Source: Narthecium ossifragum
Taxonomy: Eukaryota > Streptophyta > Magnoliopsida > Dioscoreales > Nartheciaceae
Reading direction: 5' to 3'
Length of the DNA stretch: 64,000 bases
Assembly (NCBI GenBank): GCA_963920575.1
Contig: OY986968.1
Coordinates: 6,069,485-6,133,484 of the forward strand
The position numbers and the translations under genes were made by a program. Below are positions 55,425-64,000 of this stretch, piece by piece; position 1 is the stretch's first letter; each line of letters opens with the position of its first letter. The notes beneath the pieces were generated by a model, which saw only the letters and a program-made list of their open reading frames with translations, did not search any database and had not been told where the DNA came from.

Positions 55425-57198
55425 ACTTGATCTTTGCTAGTCCTCGAGCAAAGCAAACAAAAATTAAAAGTAAAGCAGTAAATCTAACTAGCCACTTTCG
55501 TAGGTCTCACGATTGCACTTAGCATGTGCAACAAGCCTTTAAACCTCTGGGTGACCCCAGTGGAGGAGTTATAGTCTCCTGAGGGTTTCCAGCGATGATA
55601 CCCACAAACATCTATACATCCCCTTGAAACATGTCATCATAACTCCATTAAGATCCTCATTAATTCCAATGCATCAACCAGAACAAATATCCATGAATAT
55701 ATTCTTTAATTCATAGTCATATAAACATAAAGTAAATGAGAACAATTCATAGCACACTTCTAGCACTTCAACATATTTAATCATGGTTCAAAAATAACTT
55801 TGACTCTCTTGTGTGTGAATTTGGGTTTACACATGCTTCAGAGTATCAATTATATCTAAACACTTCAACTATTCAAGATCACAATGCTATCCAAGCACAT
55901 ATCTTCCACTTATCACATAGCAATATCCATTTTTTTTTTCAATGACCTGTGCAATGTTATGATTTCTTAAGCTTTCTTCATGGTCCATGTAACGAGGTTC
56001 AAGCCAGTGACTCCCAAACCAGACGGTTTTAGGACACTAAGTGTAGAACACTCTTCAGACTCTAATGCTCAAACCATGGAGGCTACAAATCATAACTAGT
56101 CATTCATTTATTTTTATTTTTTTCATTATAGGAAATTCAACCTTTTTACGCGAACACCTTGCTGGCTAGGCACACTGCCCGGTTACTAAGTTTAAAATCC
56201 TTTCTTCTTCTTTTTCTTGTTTCTTTCTTTTTACTCAGATAATTGCATGTGTTCATGTATTTTCTGTGTCAAGTCTAGAATCATAAATCCATCGTAGTAT
56301 CAGGTTCAGAATCTAATTTCAACTCATCCACATGTAAACGTGCTCAAGTGCAGTAAGATCTGTCAAGTCATCCCTAAACCATGGTAAAAGTGTTAAAGTA
56401 CAGAACTCATGCCATGCATAGTTAAATTTACTGAATTTTACATGACATTCGAATTTCTGAACAATTCATAGGATAAATTTCTAAATCAAGCATCTTCATA
56501 AATAAGTCTCTTCATTTCGTTCTTCTGACATGATCTCAGGGACGTATAATAGTTGGTTATCATGAATTCCTAGATTTCTACCCCCAACTTAAATGTAATT
56601 GTCCCCAATTACACTAAGTCATAAAAAAAACAAGAATATAGGGTAGAGATAACCTGAGATGCTTCATACGAAGAAGTAACCTTGATGATAAAAAGACAAC
56701 AAAATTGCAGATCAAGGTTAGGTGTGAAAACCAAGAAAATAGTGATGGCTCCCAGGTGTGCATGCGACCGCATAGATGCCCTGTAAAAATAAAGAAGCAA
56801 TACCCCGTGATGCATTAATGGAATATAAGGAATAGGCATGGAAAGTGGAGAAAAATTCGGCAGCATTTCCTCTATTTATGCAAGAAGCCCATGGGCTGTA
56901 CAAACATTCATCACAATGACAGAAAGTGAAAAACTACAATCCTGAGCTTCCACCTGCAAGACACACAAAGCAACCACATTCATCCACATACACACAGAAG
57001 ACCAGCACAATCAGCTTCCCTTTTGTCCCCGAATACACCCCCCCCAAAGCCAAAAACTATGTATATTGCATGCCAAGCAAGTACAAAAATGAGTCCATCC
57101 ACTACACAAGTCACATCAAAACTAGCCAGCAGACGGCCGTAGAAGCAAGAAATCTAAAAGATATACAAGTAATGTAAGCAAGCATCTACGCACGAGGC
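55425..57198 (-). other. 3' noncoding region of the large Athila element
   Basis: No supported gene. At 56130-56200 a segment with GTAACCGGGC and CGCGTAAAAAGG (minus strand) matches the repeated segment in the other Athila family. Short frames near 56600-56900 show no domain. Confidence 0.5.
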
Positions 57199-58608
57199 TC
57201 AAGGCCGAGGTGGTGCCTCAGGGACAGGTGGCGGACAAAAAGGTACGATAGTAAGAACCGGCGCAGGAGGGTGAAGGTCGTCAAGACGCGCCCGAATGTA
57301 CGAAAGGTCTGCTCGGAAGGCCGCATCTCTCGCGTCGACAGCGTCCAAACGCTGGTGTAACTGTACCAACTCACCGTGGAACTCTCGGTACATCTCGCCC
57401 AACGTAGGATGGTCGACTGGCCCGTACTCCGGTGCATGGTGTGATCGGCTGGGCCGCGGCTGACTGAGCAAGACACCCGCCCTCCTCATGTGACTGAGGA
57501 CCTTGCTCCAAGTAGGGGAACGAAACCGTGCTGCCAGAAGTGCCTCCAGCGACACGGTCGGCTCCCCCTCTGGAACGCACTCCTGGCGCTGTAGAACTGT
57601 GGAGATAAGCCGAGGATGTGGGCAGGCAGCACCGTCGTAACTGGGCCGTATATCCAGCACCATCATCCGATAGAACTGGTCGATGTCCTCCAAGATCATC
57701 TGCGGAATACTCATCGCCCAGTCCTTGGCCAACAGCCAGAGCATGCGGAGCTAGTCGCCGGTCCGATACTGAGCATGCCCCATCTGAAAAACGTTACGTC
57801 GCAGGACATCGTCGATCAGCCACATGTGCGGCGGCAGCTCAGCGCGAGAAAAGGTGTCGGAGGGATAACGGTTCGGCCGAAGAAACATGTAAGAATCGAA
57901 CTCCTGGGCGTAATACTCGTCAGGCGTCGCTCGGTGGAGGTCGCGGCAGCGTTTCGGAATTGACAATGCATCACAGACCGCCCGGAGATTCAAAGTTACC
58001 TCAACTCCGTCGATCATGGAAGTGAACCCACGGGACTGGTACCGGTGGGATGTATCCTTGTCGCGCGCGTCCCCAAAAGGAATAGGCTGCATGTTCTGAT
58101 AGAACATGCACACCAACCGCGGATAGACAGTAGAGCTGGGCGTGCACACAGGTAGAAGGCTCCGTCGCTCAAGGGTCGCAATGGCATCTTTGGCGTGCTC
58201 GACCGTGCGGAAAAACTCAACGTCGAAGGTGTACTCCAAGTTGAGCTCACGCTGCCAGCGAGGGTGGAGGTCGCGGACATCGGTCGGAGCGGTCGACGAA
58301 TGGGATTTCTTGCGCTTTGTAGGCCGTTGAGCTTGCTGGGAAGAAGAAGCCACCGCCGCAGCCTTCCTCTTGCCGGACGACGGAGTGACGGCCTTCGAAG
58401 AGGAAGGTGGAGCTCGCGAGGCTCGGATCGGTCGTGGCGGAGGTGGGGAAGATGAAAAAGCCGGCGAAGAGGTAGATGTGGACGGAGAAGACAACGCCGG
58501 CGTCGTAGCTAATGGCAGCCATCGGGCCGGAGGGGTGGAAGAAGAAGCGGCGGCCGCTTTTCCTTTTCCACCGACACCCTTCTTGGTGACGTTCTTCGTG
58601 CGTACCAT
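57199..58608 (-). pseudogene. Athila env-like ORF ('putative plant transposon protein'), amber stop
   Basis: The frame starts MVRTKNVTKKGVGGKGK at 58608, followed by a Ser/Pro/Ala-rich basic region with NLS-like RPTKRKKSHSS. From about residue 95 comes a globular part (DLHPRWQRELNLEYTFDVEF, TSMIDGVEVTLNLRAVCDAL, AELPPHMWLIDDVL) that fits the domain found in the ORF downstream of pol in Athila elements. An in-frame TAG at 57753-57751 interrupts it after 285 codons; the same frame stays open for another 183 codons (LAKDWAMSIPQMILEDIDQF, then a coiled-coil-like HQRLDAVDARDAAF). No membrane segment or signal peptide is evident, so an envelope role is doubtful. Function unknown. Confidence 0.75.
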
Positions 58609-58925
58609 GGTAGGGATGAAGATGAAGGACGGCGCCGGCGACGATCAACGGAGCGCAAGGATTCTCGGGTTGAGATGGTGGAATGGGTTTGGACGAAATG
58701 GAGAGGTCGTGAGTGGGGAAGGAGGCCGGAGGAAGGGAATGTGGGGCGGTGGAGGATGATGGTGAGGAGGTCTTGTCGGAGGGGAGACCGACGACCTGCC
58801 GGGAGGATGATCGCGGAGCGGCGGAAACCAAGTGGAACGGGGAGGAAGAAAAAGGGGGAGCGATCAAAGGGGATAATCCCTAGGATCGCTCGGACTCCGC
58901 TTATAACCCCAAGCCTCACGACTTC

Positions 58926-59041
58926 GATCGATCCAGCCCTGGGCGTTGGATCGATCGAAGTCCAAGCGCCACTCAGCCCAAGCACCACGACACACCAAGT
59001 AAGTGAGGAGGATCGATCAAGCGCTATAAGCCCGATCGATC
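58926..59041. promoter_or_regulatory. Two GATCGATC pairs ahead of the env-like ORF
   Basis: Starts 58926/58949 and 59011/59034, both 23 apart. On the coding strand they lie 320-430 bp upstream of the env-like start codon, in the gap after the acidic ORF. Confidence 0.75.
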
Positions 59042-59277
59042 CAACTCTTGCCCCCATGCTAACGCAGTGGAACTACGCAGAACATAGTATCCAACAAGGT
59101 ATCCATGCAACACGAAAAATCCAAGCAAACCGGAGTCCACTGATATTGATGAACTAACAAAACACCGATGCCGAAATAAAATCTGAAGTGCAAAAAGAAA
59201 AACTAGCAATTAACAACCTCAACCTAGACATGCAGCAAGCAAAAGTCCTAGAAAGCAAAATACGAGAGTCCTAAATT

Positions 59278-59799
59278 CTAATCATCGTCGTCCATGTCGT
59301 CCTCGTCCTCGTCCTCCTCGTCGTCCTCGTCGTCCTCGTCAGAATCACTCTCGCTTGACTGTCGGAACAGTGGGCGATCAGGGTCATCCGAGGCATACGG
59401 GGATCCTGGGGGCGAAAGTGCTGGCGATAGAAGCCCCGGATCAATCAGAGATCGTGGAGGCACCACAACAGAGGACCCGTCGGGCAATCGGAAAGCGACC
59501 CATGGATCCTTGAGACCAGGGTCGTGCTCAATAGCATAAACAAGACAGGCAAAGAGATCAGGATCCGAGAACGGCCCAAAAAACTCAACACCGACAGGAT
59601 GGTCGATAACCGAACCGGCAGGATAAATAGGGATGGGGACATCCCAAGGATGGTAACAGTAGACTACCGGTGGCGACGGTGGCCGGCTAGAATCGGCTGA
59701 GTCGGCAAGGTCATCATCAGATGAAAAAAATGAAGCTTGAGACACCGGAGAACCTGGCTCAAACTCATGATCCGACGACGCATGGCTGGAAGTCGACAT
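59278..59799 (-). CDS. Extra acidic ORF of the large Athila element
   Basis: 173 codons, uninterrupted. Residues 1-45 are Ser/Asp-rich; 46-120 form a compact-looking segment (VVYCYHPWDVPIPIYPAGSV, GVEFFGPFSDPDLFACLVYA, DPWVAFRLPDGSSVVVPP); the end is a run of about 25 Asp/Glu residues encoded by a GTCCTC-type microsatellite (59290-59340). I do not recognise the family. It lies between pol and the env-like ORF, where extra ORFs are known in some plant Gypsy elements. An acidic tail could bind basic proteins such as histones or gag, which is speculation. It may be a chance frame in part, but the varied central composition argues for real coding. Confidence 0.5.
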   Translation of the reverse strand: MSTSSHASSDHEFEPGSPVSQASFFSSDDDLADSADSSRPPSPPVVYCYHPWDVPIPIYPAGSVIDHPVGVEFFGPFSDPDLFACLVYAIEHDPGLKDPWVAFRLPDGSSVVVPPRSLIDPGLLSPALSPPGSPYASDDPDRPLFRQSSESDSDEDDEDDEEDEDEDDMDDDD

Positions 59800-60446
59800 T
59801 GAGAGTAACCCTGCATCCGAGATAATTGGTAAGAGAAACCGAAGTAGAATGACTTGACCGTGTAGGATCGCTCGAACCTACAGGTGCCGATCGATCCAAC
59901 ATGGGTGGAGGGAAGAACAAACACCCATAACGGAACAGAGGAGGGAGAGAGATGCAAGAACGGTGGTAACTGGTGAAGAGAACAGCGAAGACAAGCATGC
60001 ATAATGGAAGGTGAAAAGAAACCGAAAACAACAAGAGGAAGGCGACGGCCAGCGGTGATGGAGGCCGGCGTCGTTGGTCGGAAACCATGGCACAAACCAT
60101 GGGTTCGCATGCAAGGGAGAGGTGAAGAAGACACACACACAAGGGATTATCACACTGGCATGGGAGAGATAAAAAGGACGCGTCGGACTCTTACCGGAAA
60201 GTTGCAATTGCCTGGAAGGACACACCGGAAGCCGGGACGACGGTGTTCGCCTAAGCTGGACGCCGATGATTGGAGGAACTCCGGCAACCACGAAACGACT
60301 TATGTAGTTCGCTAGGCCTCGTAGTTGAGGTATGGAGGGGAATAAATAGGCGGCTAAGAGATATGGATTAACTCGGAATGGAGTCCGAGTTGGAGACGGC
60401 GAGGCAGAGGCGCGGAAGATCGGAAGTTATCTCAAGGAACCAGCAG

Positions 60447-61057
60447 GATCGATCGGCCTAGCGAGGATGGATCGATCGAACGCCACGTGGTTGCATCAGG
60501 TGGGCACCGATGAACAATAGCTACTAAAGGCGCCCGATCGATCGAACATGGTGTGCCCGATCGATCGGACCAACTCAAAGAGCACAACCGATGGATGGAT
60601 CGATCGCACGGTGTAGGGCCAAAAACACCACGCTCTGTCACCAATAAATACCTAGACGGATCGATCGAACCCGCTAGGACGGATCGATCGAACCCGCTAG
60701 GACGGATCGATCGAACTCGCACACTTAGTTTTCTCAAAAATGTTGGAGCGAAGGACGGATCGATCGATAGGTTTAGTGTCAAAAACACTACGTTCTGTCA
60801 GGATTACACGCACAAGACGGACCGATCCCGCTCTCAAGCCCCGATCGATCCATTTAGAGCCAGGAATAAAGACAAGATGGAGCGAAGAGCCGATCGATCG
60901 GGTGCTTGTGAGGCAAAAACACCATGTTCTGTCAAAAATAAAGCCACAATTTGGATCGATCGGCCGACATGGGACGGAGCGATCCAACTCCGGAACGAAG
61001 AAAAGTAATGCTAGATGTAAAGAAGGATCGATCGGTCCTTCTATAGCTCGATCGATC
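60447..61057. promoter_or_regulatory. GATCGATC array between pol and the acidic ORF
   Basis: Starts 60447/60470, 60536/60559, 60659/60682/60705 (three in a row), 60820/60843 and 60954/60977 are all 23 apart, allowing one or two mismatches in some; 61026/61050 is 24 apart. Singles occur at 60598, 60758 and 60892. Three boxes like AAAAACACTACGTTCTGTCA (60621-60640, 60781-60800, 60915-60934) lie between them. Confidence 0.82.
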
Positions 61058-61373
61058 GGTCGGACCAAAATGCGAGAAAATCCAAAAGAGAGCTTAAAAA
61101 TGAAGCCGCCACGACCCTGTAAAAATATGGACCTCTCCAGGCCAAAAGAATTCAAGTACGGACATCCCCTAATTCACCATTAACACGATCAGTCACAGAC
61201 ATCGACGACAGAATTATCAGACAACCAAAATCAACAACGCATTAAGCAGAAAATACGCAAGCATGCAAAAAAAACATGAAAGAAACCAAAACAACAGAAC
61301 ACACACAACGGATGGGTTGCCTCCCAACAAGCGCTTGGTTTAACGTCTCGAGCTCGACGACATGAAAGCGCAA

Positions 61374-64000
61374 CTACGCAGAAAGTGGTTCATGCAACCT
61401 CTGTGTGGCTTCTAAGGTCAGAGGATTTTTTATGTATCTTTTTAACCTTTGGCCATTCACTTTGAAGGTGGAATCAGAGTTAGGATTGCGGAGTTCAACA
61501 GCCCCATGAGGAAAAACTTGAGTAACTTCGAATGGAGCAGTCCATCTAGATTTCAATTTCCCTGGGAAAAGCCGTAATCTAGCGTTAAATAACCACACCC
61601 TATCTCCCACATTAAAAGTTCTTTGATGAATGAACCGATCATGGTATGCCTTAGTTCGAGCTTTATAGATAAGAGCATTATCATAGGCGTCATTACGTAT
61701 TTCCTCCAATTCATTGAGTTGGAGCAGGCGAGCGCTCTGACCCATAGGTAACCAATTAACCTCTTTAATAGTTAACCACACTCTATCCATGAGATTTACT
61801 GGTAAGCGGCAATGCTTACCGTAGACCATCCGATATGGGGACATCCCTATGGGTGTTTTAAATGCCGTTCTATATGCCCAGAGTGCTTCATTCAAGCGCA
61901 TAGATCAGTCCTTTCTATCCAACCGCACGACTTTCTCCAGGATGCGTTTGATCTCCCTATTAGACACCTCTACCTGCCCACTGGTCTGAGGGTGATATGG
62001 TGTGGCAACCTTATGGGAAATATTATACTTATGGTGTGACGGAAATATCGATTCATAAAGTGTGATCCGCCATCACTTATAATAGCTCGAGGATGACCAA
62101 ACCGAGAGAAAATGTTAGAATGAAGAAATTTAACGACAACTTGGTGATCATTGGTCTTAGTCGCTATGGCTTCAATCCATTTCGAAACGTAATCAACGGC
62201 TAATAAAATGTAGATGTAGCCATTTGAAGGAGGAAACGGGCCCATAAAATCAATACCCCAAACATCAAATACTTCACATTCAATAATCGGGTTTTGAGGC
62301 ATTTCATTTCGATGTGAAATACTCCCTAACTGTTGACACCGCACACACGCTTTTGAAAAACTGTGAGCATCACGAAAAATCGAGGGCCAATAAAAACCAG
62401 ATTGAAAAATCTTGGTTGCGGTTCGACGGCCTGAAAAGTGTCCTCCACATGCATGAGAGTGGCATGAAGTAAGAATGGAGATTATTTCAGATTCGGGTAC
62501 ACAACATCTCATAATCTGATCCGGACAGTGTTTAAAAAGGATCGGATCATTCCACACATAGGATTTAACTTTCGAAAAGAATTTATCTCGATCTAGTTTA
62601 TTCCAATGAGCAGGAGTGAATCAAGAAACAAGATAATTTACGATGTGTGCAAACCACGGTTTTGGTGCTTGATCAACAGCCAATAAATATTCATCAGGGA
62701 AGGTATCATCGATCGGGGATGAATCATTAATGACATCGACAGGAAGACGCGACAGGTGATCGGCGACCACATTTAAAGCTCCCTTTTTATCTCGTAATTC
62801 CAGATCAAACTCTTGGAGAAGTAAAATCCAACGAATTAATCGAGGTTTAAGCTCTTTCTTGGAAACAAGATACCTAAGGGCTGAATGATCGGTAAAAATT
62901 ATGACTTTGGATTCAAGAAGATATGACCGAAACTTTTCTAAGGAAAAAATCATAGCCAGTAACTCTTTCTCAGTAGTCGTGTAATTCACCTGAGTTTCAT
63001 TCAACGTCTTACTAGCATAGTAGATGACACGAGGTAGTTTATCAATAGTTTGTCCCAACACAGCACCTACTGCATGATCGGATGCGTCACACATGATTTC
63101 AAAGGGATGATTATAATCAGGACAATGGACAATCGGTGCTGAAGAGAGTGAATCACGCAGGACATGAAAAGCATGAAGACAAGATTGATCGAACACAAAT
63201 GGAACATCTTTAACCAATAGAGCACATAACGGTCGGGAGATTTTACTGAAATCCTTAATAAACCTCCGATAGAAACCTGCGTGGCCCAGGAATGATCGAA
63301 TTTGATGCACCGACGAAGGAGGTGGAAGTTTAGAAATAAGCTCCAACTTAGCTTTATCTACCGCAATCCCCCGACTTGAAATGACGTGGCCGAGAACGAT
63401 ACCTTTCGTAACCATAAAATGGCTCTTTTCCCAACTCAACACCAGATTAGTTTTCTCACACCTAGCAAGGACTTTGGATAGGTTCACAAGGCATGAGTTA
63501 AAAGATTGGCCAAACACAGAGAAGTCATCCATAAATATTTCTAGAAACTGTTCAATCATATCCCCGAAAATAGCAAGCATGCAACGTTGAAATGTCGCTG
63601 GAGCATTGCAAAGGCCAAAAGGCATGCGACGATAAGCGAATGTTCCATATGGACATGTAAAGGTTGTCTTCTCCTGATCATTAGGATCGATGGCGACTTG
63701 ATTATACCCAGAGTAGCCGTCAAGGAAACAATAATAGGCTTGGCCTGATAGTCGTTCTAAAATCTGGTCAATGAAGGGCAATGAAAAATGATCTTTTCGA
63801 GTTAAAGCGTTAAGACGCCTATAATCGATACAAACTCTCCACCCTGTGGTCTGTCTAGTTGGGATATCCTCCCCTTTGTCATTTTTAACCACTGTGATAC
63901 CAGATTTTTTAGGAACGACCTGAGTAGGACTAATCCATTTAGAGTCTGAGATCGGATAAATGATCCCTGCGTCTAAAAGTTTAATTACTTCCTTCATTAC
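61374..64000 (-). pseudogene. Athila-type pol: reverse transcriptase, RNase H, integrase; broken
   Basis: The first frame (from beyond the window to 62621) holds reverse transcriptase ([39 protein letters not shown], catalytic FMDD) and RNase H ([46 protein letters not shown]). After an in-frame stop (62623-62621) the same frame continues as integrase: zinc-binding HACGGH...CVRCQ, then GIDFMGPFP and ISDGGSHF with the first two catalytic Asp. Near 62050 the frame changes, and a TGA near 61904 precedes the last part (LWAYRTAFKTPIGMSPYRMV, VGDRVWLFNARLRLFPGKLK). At least three lesions make it inactive. Pol processes the element's RNA into DNA and inserts it in nuclear chromatin. Confidence 0.92.

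Larger units (their letters stand above)
53777..64000 (-). mobile_element. Large Athila-type element, 3' part (5' end beyond the window)
   Basis: Order on the minus strand: pol (from beyond 64000 to 61374), a palindrome-rich noncoding part (61070-60430), an acidic ORF (59799-59278), another palindrome group (59041-58926), an env-like ORF (58608-57199), 3' noncoding sequence, polypurine tract (55416-55424), 3' LTR (55415-53777). The flank AGTAC (53772-53776) is the expected duplication. Reverse transcriptase type and the extra ORF downstream of pol point to Athila. It is inserted in the gag of the Tekay element. Confidence 0.9.

Overview
This looks like nuclear DNA of a flowering plant, in a stretch where transposable elements have inserted into one another many times over. 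A monocot or other lineage with GC-rich exons is possible, but this is a weak inference. The evidence is intron-containing plant genes and gene fragments, plant-type LTR retrotransposons (Athila, Tekay/Del-like and Copia), PIF/Harbinger, Mutator and hAT transposons, and primer-binding sites matching plant initiator-Met and Asp tRNAs. Only one ordinary host gene was found: a two-exon DUF7054 (At4g22758-like) gene at 28812-29451 on the minus strand. I saw no RNA genes and no CRISPR array.

Left part (1-18.8 kb). The 3' end of an Athila-type element with its LTR (1-2597) sits inside a Tekay-like LTR (2598-3096), which sits inside the pol gene of a Copia element. The Copia 3' LTR (3717-3774 plus 13385-14447) is split by a PIF/Harbinger transposon (3775-13381, TSD TAA). 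That transposon contains a solo Tekay-like LTR (9044-11589, TSD GGTTC) and a Pack-MULE (11608-13196, 9-bp TSD) carrying pieces of a LysM receptor gene and a U-box kinase gene. Next comes a tandem duplication (13.6-18.4 kb) whose second copy holds another solo LTR (15848-17187, TSD CTCAT), followed by a LINE 3' end.

Middle (18.8-37 kb). This holds a minisatellite, small MITEs, a gag-only Copia element (22775-25463, TSD TAAAT), the host gene, a MULE with about 200-bp inverted repeats just upstream of it (30016-31880, 9-bp TSD), a hAT-like MITE, and a solo LTR (33231-36325). That LTR is interrupted by a Harbinger-like element carrying a kinase C-lobe fragment. A Copia remnant follows.

Right part (37-64 kb) is a four-level nest. 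A plus-strand Tekay-type element (LTR from 37009, gag at 52.6-53.8 kb) has its LTR split by a minus-strand gag-only Tekay element (37243-50227, TSD ATCAG). One LTR of that element is split by a minus-strand gag-only Athila element (42478-49259, TSD GTGAC). The gag of the outer element is cut at 53776 by a large minus-strand Athila element running off the window. This last element has its 3' LTR, an env-like ORF with an amber stop, an acidic extra ORF and a broken pol.

The most unusual signal is a cis module shared by LTR families of both superfamilies (Copia and Gypsy). It consists of paired GATCGATC palindromes whose starts are very often exactly 23 nt apart (sometimes 12, or 21-22 in two families), arranged in arrays. 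A second short box, resembling GTGACAGAACGTAT followed by T-rich sequence, recurs between the pairs. The pairs survive while the sequence between them varies.
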